In this document: piece after piece, positions 27,215 to 34,642 of the stretch
Layout of the letters: each line of letters starts with the position of its first letter
How positions within the stretch are numbered: position 1 is the first letter of the stretch
NCBI RefSeq assembly: GCF_030124375.1
Contig: NZ_JASKLS010000010.1
Coordinates: 1-64,000 of the forward strand
From: Sinorhizobium sp. 6-70
GTDB lineage: Bacteria; Pseudomonadota; Alphaproteobacteria; Rhizobiales; Rhizobiaceae
Direction of reading: 5' to 3'
Length of the DNA: 64,000 nt
Made by a program: the position numbers and the translations under genes
The notes under the pieces: generated by a model
What the model saw: the letters and a program-made list of their open reading frames with translations, nothing else
The model's database searches: none
What the model was told of the DNA's origin: nothing

Positions 27215-28748
27215 ATTCGAGGTAGGTTGCCGGGTTCACCGGGGTCGCGTTCTTGCGCACCTCGAAATGCACCTGCGGCTGAGACGCCTTGCCGGTCATG
27301 CCAGAGGCGGCAAGCGTCTGTCCACGCTGCACCTTCTGTCCACGCTGTACTTTGAGTTCCGACGCATTGCCATAAACCGTGACCGTGCCGTCGTCGTGGC
27401 GCACCAGAACGGCATTGCCCAGTTCCTTCAGGCTGCTGCCGGAGTAGATAACCACACCGTTTTCGGCCGCCTTGATCGGCGTCCCTTCCGGCGCAGAGAT
27501 GTTGATGCCGTCGTTGCGGTTGCCGTCGACATTCGCGCCATATCCGGCAACGACCGCGCCGCGGACCGGCCAACGATACTTGCTGATACCGGTCGACTTC
27601 GGCAGATCCTCGTCGATGTCCGTCGTCTTGGTTGCAACCTCCGAAACGCTCTCCTTGGCAACCGGCGGCTTATATTCGGCAGGTTTGCCCTGGTCGAGCG
27701 AAGCGACCTTGGTCTCCGCCTTCTTGGCCGGCACAGAAGCCGTCGCCATCGCATCCGTCGCGGTATTGGCGGCACCCGGCATCTTCAGTTTCTGTCCAAT
27801 GCGGATTGCCTCGGCGGTCAGGCCGTTTGCCTGCTTCAAGGCGCTGATCGATACGCCGTTCGCCTTGGCGATGCGGTTCAACGAGTCGCCCGGCTTGACG
27901 GTGTAGAGGCCGTCGCCGCCGCTGCCTTCGCCCTTGGACGCAAGCTTGCCTGCGGCGACATCGCTGCGGCTTTCGTTCTTTTCACGCGATTGCGATTGAC
28001 CGGGAAGGATCGCCGCTTCGCGCTTGTCCGCCGGCAGCGGCGACGGCCGCTGCTTTCCGCTCTCGATATCGGCGATCGAGTTGGAGGCGGCCGCCTTCGC
28101 GGCACTGCTCGCAACACCGAACGTCGGGATCACAAGACGCTGACCGGGCTCTACCTGGCCGGCGGATTTCAGTCCATTTGCCCTGAGAATTTCCTTCTCG
28201 GGAACTCCAAAGCGCTTGGAGAGGGTGGCGACGGTATCGCCCGGGCGAACCATGACGGCGGGCGCGTTCTGCGTGCCCCAGCCGCCCTTGCTCGCCGTAC
28301 CCCTGGCCGCCGCAGGCAGGGTCTCGGCCTTGGCGACGGCGATCGGCTGCGCCTGCCGTTGCGTCGGAAGCGCCTGCGGTTGCGGTGTCGTCGAGGGATC
28401 CGCCAGCACCGTGCGCTGAACACTCATCGGCGTCGAGGCGACACGCGCACTGGAGACGGGCGCCGGATTGTAAACAGCGTTCTGACCAGTAACCGGATAT
28501 GGCTGACCATAAGACGAATCGGCTCCACCAGACGGGGCAGCCGCAAACTGCCCAGTGGCCACATCACCCCGCGGCACGGGCATCGTATTCTGCGGGATGG
28601 AACTGGTCGTTATGTCGTCAGATCTTGAAAAAAGTCCGCTGAAGCGGCTGACATCCGAGCTGCAACCGGTGGCAGCGCCTGCCAGCAAGATCGCCGCACA
28701 CAGGCGGATCGTGGACTTCCCTGCACTGGGAGATACAAATTTACGCAT
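27213..28748 (-). CDS. LysM/M23-domain lipoprotein, degenerate active site (NlpD/DipM-like)
   Basis: A 511-residue lipoprotein. The lipobox AATGC ends a hydrophobic signal, and a long Ala/Ser/Pro-rich linker follows. Two LysM domains (PGDTVATLSKRFGV and PGDSLNRIAKANGV) bind peptidoglycan. The C-terminal M23 domain (GINISAPEGTPIKAA to the end) is complete in length but lost most zinc ligands. The usual HxGxD reads NDGIN, and the last His motif HxHFE reads QVHFE. Such LytM factors do not cut peptidoglycan but activate amidases at division. ATG at 28748; a TTG eight codons earlier is weaker. It closes the surE-pcm region in a pattern conserved in alphaproteobacteria. Confidence 0.88.
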   Translation of the reverse strand: MRKFVSPSAGKSTIRLCAAILLAGAATGCSSDVSRFSGLFSRSDDITTSSIPQNTMPVPRGDVATGQFAAAPSGGADSSYGQPYPVTGQNAVYNPAPVSSARVASTPMSVQRTVLADPSTTPQPQALPTQRQAQPIAVAKAETLPAAARGTASKGGWGTQNAPAVMVRPGDTVATLSKRFGVPEKEILRANGLKSAGQVEPGQRLVIPTFGVASSAAKAAASNSIADIESGKQRPSPLPADKREAAILPGQSQSREKNESRSDVAAGKLASKGEGSGGDGLYTVKPGDSLNRIAKANGVSISALKQANGLTAEAIRIGQKLKMPGAANTATDAMATASVPAKKAETKVASLDQGKPAEYKPPVAKESVSEVATKTTDIDEDLPKSTGISKYRWPVRGAVVAGYGANVDGNRNDGINISAPEGTPIKAAENGVVIYSGSSLKELGNAVLVRHDDGTVTVYGNASELKVQRGQKVQRGQTLAASGMTGKASQPQVHFEVRKNATPVNPATYLE

Positions 28749-28900
28749 GACGCTTACCCACTCCGAACGCAACTCGCTGTGGAATGATTAAAGCGCATTA
28801 GAGTTACCGCCCGGTTAAGGGCAGCACCTAATTTGACGAAATGCTAACCATAGCCGGCGCGTCTTCCTTACCCGGCGCTGAAAGGCACATGAAACACGGC

Positions 28901-29551
28901 TTAGAAGAGCTCAGAGTAGAGCCGCTCGATCTCCGACACGGATCTGGGCTCCGGCGGCTGGTCTTCGTAGCTGATGTTGGATTTGTTCCAGTCAAAGCCC
29001 CCACCTTCGGTCCGCAAAGCCGAAGGCGGTACGTCCGTATGGACAGCCTTATCCTCGTCGAGGAAAACGCTGACCAGGGCCTGGAAATTGGCTTCCACAT
29101 CGAGACCGCTTTCAGCGTCGTATTCAAGCGATCGCAAGCCGGCGACAGCTGCCTCGCGTGTCCCGAAATAGCGCAGGCTGTTCTGGTCCTCCGGACGAAG
29201 GCTGTCGTAATAATCGATAAAGGCTCCATAATAAGCCTTGTAGTCACCGGTCTCCGCGAATCTGCCAAAGGCCTGGTATTCGCGTGATGCCAACTGGGGC
29301 GAAGAATTGTTGTTCCACTCATCCCTCGTTAGGGGTGGCAATCGTTCCGGCGATTTTTTTGTTCGACTGAGATAGAGGAGTGCGTCAGCCGAAAGGGAGA
29401 TGCGCGGCGTTGGATCGAAGAAGCCCGTTTGCCCGGCCTGCGCGCCGTTCTCATCCTTGTTCCCGGTTGCGACCTGGCTGGCCGAACGCCCAGCGAGATT
29501 GCCCAAGCCGTCGCCGGCCGTTGCCGCAGTCAACCTGTTTGCAATCTGCAT
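28901..29551 (-). CDS. Hypothetical protein, 216 residues
   Basis: I do not recognise this protein. The ATG at 29551 has GGAG at a good distance, and codon use fits the neighbours, so it is probably real. There is no signal peptide or membrane segment. The first 70 residues are low in hydrophobicity; the middle is rich in Tyr and Asp (GDYKAYYGAFIDYYDSL). It ends with LYSELF. It lies between the methyltransferase remnant and the M23 gene, all on the minus strand. Confidence 0.7.
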   Translation of the reverse strand: MQIANRLTAATAGDGLGNLAGRSASQVATGNKDENGAQAGQTGFFDPTPRISLSADALLYLSRTKKSPERLPPLTRDEWNNNSSPQLASREYQAFGRFAETGDYKAYYGAFIDYYDSLRPEDQNSLRYFGTREAAVAGLRSLEYDAESGLDVEANFQALVSVFLDEDKAVHTDVPPSALRTEGGGFDWNKSNISYEDQPPEPRSVSEIERLYSELF

Positions 29552-29730
29552 CTGCCGTCTCCGTCATATGCACGATCCACAAGAAACGCAGAACAAGCGC
29601 GTATCGCGCCTAAAATCCGTCGTGCCGCTCTGGCCTAGGCCGGCAAGCTTGCGCGAAGCTGGATTTTGTTAAGAGTCCGTTAACCGTTCACTTCGCGAGA
29701 AACGGTGAGACGCAACGACGCCAGCCGGAA

Positions 29731-29922
29731 TTAACCGGCAACAACGATGATTTCCGAGCTCTTCTGGTGAAATGGCCCACCTTCCCAGTCCGCGGCCTGT
29801 GTCGAGAACGCGCGACGCAGTGCACGCCAGCCTCGGATAGAAATCCGTGTCTGGCCCCGCGGGATTAAGGTGATCGTAAAGTGCGGCCAACCTCTCGTCT
29901 GTGTAGATGAGGTCGGTCGGCC
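29731..29922 (-). pseudogene. Remnant of a class I SAM methyltransferase (N- and C-terminal scraps)
   Basis: Two fragments in different frames. The first, reading from about 29922, gives DLIYTDERLAALYDHLNP, then DTDFY and the decayed motif I VLDTGRGLG. This resembles the start of small SAM-dependent methyltransferases. The second fragment, in another frame down to the TAA at 29731, gives DWEGGPFHQKSSEIIVVAG, a typical C-terminus of the same family. Nearly all of the catalytic domain between (expected about 150-200 residues) is gone, and the junction lies near 29790. There is also a frameshift near the start. It begins within ten bases of the pcm stop. This explains the otherwise gene-free stretch 29552-29929; the remaining bases show nothing. 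Confidence 0.65.
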
Positions 29923-29929
29923 ATGCACG

Positions 29930-30583
29930 TCAGAGGAATGATGCAAGTTGCGGCACGATCGGAAGGTAAGGCGCGTCGAACAGATCCTCACGATCGAAGC
30001 GGCTGCCGGTACGGTTGACGCGAACGATCCGGCAAAGCGTTTCGCTCATCATGATCGGGACCAGCAAGGTACCGCCGGAGACCAGATGGTCGGAAAACAT
30101 GCGAGGCAGGCTATTGAATGCCGCAGTTATCAGGATGCGGTCGAACGTGCCCTCACCTGGCACACCTGCACTACCATCTGCCTGCCTGACGACGACATTG
30201 CGAATGCCGGCCTTTTCCAGGTTCTTTTGCGCCGAGCTCACCAGCGTCTGATATCGATCGATCGTCAGTACGCGTTCGGCAATACGCCCCATCACCCCCG
30301 CGGTGAAGCCGCTGCCTGTGCCGACCTCCAGAATGCGCTGCCCAGGCTTGATGTTGAGGCAATGCAGCAGTCGCGCGGCGAAATCATAGCCCTCCATGAA
30401 CGACCCGCAATCGAGCGGTATTAGTCGCTGGGAATAGGCCTCCGCCTGGTATTGCGGCGGAGCAAAATGGCTGCGCGGCGTCTGTTCCACCGCCTTCAGC
30501 AGATCATGATTCGCCATTCCTTCTCCGCGCAGTCGCAGCACCATCGCTGCGAAGCCCTCCTGCTGCGAAACACGTCCGTTCAA
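29930..30583 (-). CDS. pcm: Protein-L-isoaspartate O-methyltransferase family protein
   Basis: Repairs isoaspartyl residues in aged proteins using SAM. The 217-residue protein shows the PCMT-like N-terminal block (RSHFAPPQYQAEAYSQRLIP) and SAM motif I ILEVGTGSGFTAG. The downstream motifs (GTFDRILITAAF, GGTLLVPI) follow in order. The start is a TTG that overlaps the surE stop (TTGA); no ATG fits better, so expression probably depends on coupling to surE. The surE-pcm pair is conserved in many proteobacteria and both serve survival in stationary phase. A second paralogue is at 56658. Confidence 0.88.
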   Translation of the reverse strand: MNGRVSQQEGFAAMVLRLRGEGMANHDLLKAVEQTPRSHFAPPQYQAEAYSQRLIPLDCGSFMEGYDFAARLLHCLNIKPGQRILEVGTGSGFTAGVMGRIAERVLTIDRYQTLVSSAQKNLEKAGIRNVVVRQADGSAGVPGEGTFDRILITAAFNSLPRMFSDHLVSGGTLLVPIMMSETLCRIVRVNRTGSRFDREDLFDAPYLPIVPQLASFL

Positions 30584-31362
30584 GCGCCAGTCCCTTCCCG
30601 CAATGCGCGTGCGATGCGATCCTGGACGGTATAGTCGGTCATATCCAGTTTAAGCGGGGTTACCGAGATCCTGTTCTCGCGCAAAGCGTGAATGTCGGTT
30701 CCGGCGCGAAAATCGCCGGCGCGCTCGCCGAAGCGCAACCAGAAATAGGGAAATCCTCGGCCATCGACGCGTTCGTCGATGCTCAATCCGAATTCCAGCT
30801 TCCCTTGTGATGTGACGTCGGTGCCGGCCACCGCGTCAGGCGGACAATTGGGAAAATTCAGATTGATGAACGTCCCGTCGGGCAACGTAACGTTGATCAG
30901 GGTACGGATGAGGGCCGGCGCATGGGTCTCGACCACATCCCATGCTACGGTCCTTTCGGTCGTATGCTGATAGGCCTGGCTGAGGGCGATCGAACGGATC
31001 CCTTGCAGAGTGCCTTCGATAGCCCCGGCGACGGTTCCGGAATAGGTGACGTCATCGGCAAGGTTCGCTCCGACGTTCACTCCCGAAAGGACCAGATCCG
31101 GCTTGCGGTCAAGAATTTGCCGCACCGCCATGATCACGCAATCCGTCGGCGTTCCCCGGAGGGCAAAATGACGTTCCGAAACCTGACGCAAGCGCAAAGG
31201 CTCGGAGAGCGTCAGCGAATGGGCGAGACCGCTCTGATCCACTTCAGGAGCAACAACCCACACGTCGTCCGAAATCGTCCGTGCGATCCTCTCCAGCACG
31301 GAGAGCCCCTCGGCGTGAATGCCGTCGTCGTTCGTCAGCAGGATGCGCATTCCGGTTTTCAT
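30580..31362 (-). CDS. surE: 5'-nucleotidase SurE
   Basis: A metal-dependent nucleoside 5'- and 3'-monophosphatase important for stationary-phase survival. The 260-residue protein carries the SurE signature LLTNDDGIHAEG with the metal-binding Asp pair near the N-terminus. The other ligand regions are SGVNVGANLADDVTYSGTV and NLNFPNC. The ATG at 31362 has GAGGAAG at a normal distance; an ATG four codons later would also fit. It follows serS by 14 bases and precedes pcm with overlap, so serS-surE-pcm is one operon. Confidence 0.95.
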   Translation of the reverse strand: MKTGMRILLTNDDGIHAEGLSVLERIARTISDDVWVVAPEVDQSGLAHSLTLSEPLRLRQVSERHFALRGTPTDCVIMAVRQILDRKPDLVLSGVNVGANLADDVTYSGTVAGAIEGTLQGIRSIALSQAYQHTTERTVAWDVVETHAPALIRTLINVTLPDGTFINLNFPNCPPDAVAGTDVTSQGKLEFGLSIDERVDGRGFPYFWLRFGERAGDFRAGTDIHALRENRISVTPLKLDMTDYTVQDRIARALREGTGA

Positions 31363-31376
31363 CCGCTTCCTCGCGC

Positions 31377-32660
31377 TCAGGCGGCTTTTTCGATGCGCCG
31401 TTGGCCGCCCATATAGGGAACAAGAACATCCGGCACCGTGACGGAGCCATCTTCGTTCAGGTAATTCTCGATGACGGCTATCAGCGCGCGACCAACCGCA
31501 ACACCGGAGCCGTTCAACGTGTGAACGAACTTCGTGCCCTTCTCTTCCTTGGTGCGGTAGCGCGCGTTCATGCGACGTGCCTGGAAATCGCCGCAGACGG
31601 AGCAGGACGAGATTTCGCGGTAGGTATCCTGGCCGGGCAACCAGACCTCGAGGTCATAGGTCTTGCGCGCGCCGAAGCCCATGTCGCCGGTCGAGAGCGT
31701 CATGACCCTGTAGTGCAGCCCCAGGCGCTTCAAGACCTCCTCGGCACAGGCGGTCATCCGCTCGTGTTCGTCTATCGAACTTTCCGCATCGGTGATCGAG
31801 ACCAACTCCACCTTGTTGAACTGATGCTGACGCAGCATGCCGCGGGTATCGCGTCCGGCAGAACCCGCCTCCGAACGGAAGCACGGTGTCAGGGCGGTAA
31901 ACCGCAACGGCAGCTTCTCTCCTTCGAGGATCTGCTCGCGAACCATGTTCGTCAACGGAACCTCCGCCGTCGGGATCAGCCAACGGTCATCCGTCGTGCG
32001 GAAGAGATCCTCCGCAAACTTCGGCAACTGCCCGGTGCCGTACATCGCATCGTCACGCACGAGCAGCGGCGGCTGGACCTCGACATATCCATGTTCCTGC
32101 GTGTGCAGGTCGAGCATGAACTGGCCAAGCGCCCGTTCCAGGCGGGCGAGCTGCCCCTTCACAATGGTGAAGCGCGAGCCGGCGATCCGCGCGGCACCCT
32201 CGAAATCCAAGAGCCCCAACGCCTCGCCGATTTCGAAATGCTCGAGCGGCTTGTGGTTCCAGGTCGGTTTTGCACCGACAATCCGTGTCACGACGTTGGC
32301 CGCCTCATCGGCACCGACTGGAACATCGCCGAGAGGGATATTCGGAATGCGCGACAAAGCATCCGAAAGCTCGGCCTCGATCCGACGGCTTTCTTCCTCG
32401 ACCGCGGGCATGGTGTCCTTGAGGTCAGCGACTTCGGCCTTGAGCTTTTCAGCAAGTTCGCTGTTCTTCTGCGCCATGGCCGCGCCGATCTCCTTGGAAG
32501 CGGCGTTGCGGCGCGACTGCATGTCCTGCAGCGATAGAAGAACGGTGCGCCGACGCTCATCAAGCGCGATCAAGGACTGAGACAACGGCTCCGCGCTCCG
32601 TTTCGCCAGGGCGTCGTCGAGCGCAGCGGCATTCTCACGGATCCATTTGATATCGAGCAT
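31377..32660 (-). CDS. serS: Seryl-tRNA synthetase
   Basis: Charges tRNA-Ser with serine. The 427-residue protein begins with the long antiparallel coiled-coil arm (about 30-100) that recognises the tRNA variable arm. A class II catalytic core follows with motif 2 (TPCFRSEAGSAGRDTRGMLR) and motif 3 near the C-terminus (GSGVAVGRALIAVIENY). Length equals the family standard. The region upstream (32661-32812) is filled with a RIME-like repeat that could terminate transcription from tatC. Confidence 0.96.
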   Translation of the reverse strand: MLDIKWIRENAAALDDALAKRSAEPLSQSLIALDERRRTVLLSLQDMQSRRNAASKEIGAAMAQKNSELAEKLKAEVADLKDTMPAVEEESRRIEAELSDALSRIPNIPLGDVPVGADEAANVVTRIVGAKPTWNHKPLEHFEIGEALGLLDFEGAARIAGSRFTIVKGQLARLERALGQFMLDLHTQEHGYVEVQPPLLVRDDAMYGTGQLPKFAEDLFRTTDDRWLIPTAEVPLTNMVREQILEGEKLPLRFTALTPCFRSEAGSAGRDTRGMLRQHQFNKVELVSITDAESSIDEHERMTACAEEVLKRLGLHYRVMTLSTGDMGFGARKTYDLEVWLPGQDTYREISSCSVCGDFQARRMNARYRTKEEKGTKFVHTLNGSGVAVGRALIAVIENYLNEDGSVTVPDVLVPYMGGQRRIEKAA

Positions 32661-32683
32661 AATCGTTCCACGCGTTGTTTACA

Positions 32684-32787
32684 GCACGAGTTCTCCTCAA
32701 ACCGGATCCGATTTGAGGAGAACTCGTGCGGCGATTCAAAGTGCTACAGCGACCTTCGCGCGTCCGAACGGATGCACGGTGCTGTAG
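32684..32787 (+). repeat. RIME-like repeat (family 2), copy A, with a 46-base palindrome
   Basis: Contains two inverted repeats. The left one is a perfect 18-bp repeat at 32684-32701 and 32712-32729 (arms start GCACGAG) around the near-palindrome CCGGATCCGA. The right one is CTACAGC (32744-32750) with GCTGTAG (32781-32787) around an inner CGTCCG/CGGATG. The module GCGATTCAAAGTGCTACAGCG links them and recurs in the other copies (45284, 53807, 54903). It lies between tatC and serS. The family resembles the known Rhizobium intergenic mosaic elements with two palindromes. Confidence 0.85.
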
Positions 32788-32812
32788 GTCACGGCGCGAA
32801 AACGTCAGACGG

Positions 32813-33655
32813 TCAGCCCTTCGCGGGTCCGGTCGTCTCGGAGGAACTTTCCTGCGAAGAAGCGATCTCGCTTGCGAGAGCGTCTCTCTCGCGCTGCCTT
32901 TCGACGAGTCGCGCCGTATAGATGGAAATTTCGTAGAGAAGGATGGCTGGCAGCGCAAGACCGATCTGGGACACCGGATCGGGCGGCGTCAAAACGGCCG
33001 CGACGACGAAGGCGATGACGATCGCATATTTGCGCTTCTCGGCGAGCCCCTGAGCCGTGACGAAACCGACGCGCGCAAGCAGCGTGGTGATAACAGGCAA
33101 CTGGAAGACCAGGCCGAAGGCGAACACCAACGACATGATCAGGCTCAGATATTCCGATACCTTCGGCAGGAGCTGGATTGAAACCTGCCCTTCGCCGCCG
33201 CCTTGCTCCATGGCCAGGAAGAACCACATGACCATCGGCGTGAAGAAGAAATAGACCAGCGCACCACCGATGAGAAACAGCACCGGCGAAGCGATCAGAA
33301 ATGGCAGGAAGGCTGCGCGCTCGTTCTTGTAGAGTCCAGGAGCGACAAACTTGTAGACCTGCGAGGCGATCACCGGAAAGGCGATGACCAGAGCGCCGAA
33401 CATCGCAACCTTGATCTGGGTGAAGAAGAACTCCTGCGGTGCCGTGTAGATGAGCTCGACGTTGCGATGGCTGAGGCCGGCCCAGCTCACCGCCCACTTG
33501 AACGGCAGGACAAGGAAGTTGAACAGCTGCTTGGCAAAATAGAAGCAGACGAGAAAGGCAACAAAAAATGCGCCGATCGCCCACATCAGCCTCGTGCGCA
33601 ACTCGATGAGGTGCTCGATCAGTGGCTGCGGCCGGTCCTCGATATCGCCGCTCAT
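32813..33655 (-). CDS. tatC: Twin-arginine translocase subunit TatC
   Basis: The receptor for twin-arginine signal peptides and core of the Tat complex, which exports folded proteins. The 280-residue protein has six membrane helices, and the conserved N-terminal IEHLIELRTRL (residues 13-23) contains the Glu and Arg needed for signal recognition. Its ATG overlaps the tatB stop (ATGA). The order tatA-tatB-tatC on the minus strand is standard. Confidence 0.96.
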   Translation of the reverse strand: MSGDIEDRPQPLIEHLIELRTRLMWAIGAFFVAFLVCFYFAKQLFNFLVLPFKWAVSWAGLSHRNVELIYTAPQEFFFTQIKVAMFGALVIAFPVIASQVYKFVAPGLYKNERAAFLPFLIASPVLFLIGGALVYFFFTPMVMWFFLAMEQGGGEGQVSIQLLPKVSEYLSLIMSLVFAFGLVFQLPVITTLLARVGFVTAQGLAEKRKYAIVIAFVVAAVLTPPDPVSQIGLALPAILLYEISIYTARLVERQRERDALASEIASSQESSSETTGPAKG

Positions 33656-34269
33656 GCGTCACCTTTCTTGCGCGAAGTCGCACGCGCCTTCTGCGTCTTG
33701 GCCTCAGGCTGCCGCTCACCGGTCGACGAGGCTTTCTTCGCCGGCGGCTTGGTAGCCGCTTTCCTGGTTGTCGCGGCAGCAGGCTTCTTCGACGGCGCAG
33801 GCGCGGCTTTGACCTTGCCGACGCTCTTCGCCTTCGCTTCCATCTTCGGTTCGTTCGCCGATGCAGCAGGAACCTCAGCGAGCTTCGCCGCGGTTTCCAC
33901 CGGAGCTTCGGCCTTCACCGGCTCGACCGCAGGCTGCACCGGTTCCGGTGGCGCCGGCTTGTCCGGCGTTGTCGCCTTCTGCAGATCGGACTTGATCTCG
34001 TTTCCAAGCTGGCGCAGCGGATTCATGGCGTCCCGCAGCGCCGCAGTCGGATTGAGACTTTGCGCATCGCTGATCGTCTTGCGCACCTCATCCAGATCGG
34101 CCTCGCGCAAGGCCTCGTCGAATTGATGGCGGAAATCCGCGGCCATCCCGCGCATCTTGGACGTCATGCGTCCAAAGGCCCGCAGCATCGGCGGCAGATC
34201 CTTCGGTCCAACGACGACAATCAGGACGATTGCAATAACAACAAGCTCGGTCCAGCCGATATCAAACAT
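33652..34269 (-). CDS. tatB: Twin-arginine translocase subunit TatB
   Basis: Works with TatC to bind substrates. The 205-residue protein has the short N-terminal membrane helix with the diagnostic GWTELVVIAIVLIVVVGPKDLP. After that come an amphipathic helix and a long Lys/Ala/Pro-rich cytoplasmic tail. The tail is longer than in E. coli TatB (171) and of low complexity, which is usual in rhizobia. It starts 74 bases after tatA. Confidence 0.95.
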   Translation of the reverse strand: MFDIGWTELVVIAIVLIVVVGPKDLPPMLRAFGRMTSKMRGMAADFRHQFDEALREADLDEVRKTISDAQSLNPTAALRDAMNPLRQLGNEIKSDLQKATTPDKPAPPEPVQPAVEPVKAEAPVETAAKLAEVPAASANEPKMEAKAKSVGKVKAAPAPSKKPAAATTRKAATKPPAKKASSTGERQPEAKTQKARATSRKKGDA

Positions 34270-34343
34270 CCAACGTGCCCTAAAAAACCGTGACGCGATC
34301 GACCGGGTGGAATAGTCCGCCCGGTCTCGCCAGCTTTTGCTCG

Positions 34344-34550
34344 TTAGCGGACTTCGTCAGACTTGTGCTCGACGGTCTTGCCGTCGATCGTCTTGTCGGT
34401 CGGAGCGGCGTCGTCTTCGCTCATGCCCTTCTTGAAGCTCTTGATGCCCTTGGCAACATCACCCATCAGTTCCGGAATCTTGCCGCGGCCGAACAGCAGC
34501 AGGATCACCACCAGGACGATCAGCCAATGCCAGATGCTAAAGGAACCCAT
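34344..34550 (-). CDS. tatA: Twin-arginine translocase subunit TatA
   Basis: Forms the translocation pore. The 68-residue protein has the N-terminal helix followed by LLLFGRGKIPELMGDVAKGI, the signature TatA hinge with FGRGKIP. GGGAG precedes the ATG. It is the first tat gene of the operon; the ABC ATPase gene lies 92 bases upstream on the same strand. Confidence 0.96.
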   Translation of the reverse strand: MGSFSIWHWLIVLVVILLLFGRGKIPELMGDVAKGIKSFKKGMSEDDAAPTDKTIDGKTVEHKSDEVR

Positions 34551-34642
34551 GCACTTACTCCCTTAGGGCCTCATTCAATCACAGCCCATCACGTTGTCAT
34601 TTTTCAGGCGTACCACCGGCAAGCCCTCATTCTTGATGGACC

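Noticed and set aside
31281..32537. A 418-codon open frame opposite serS
   Set aside because: Antisense shadow; serS has all class II motifs on the other strand.
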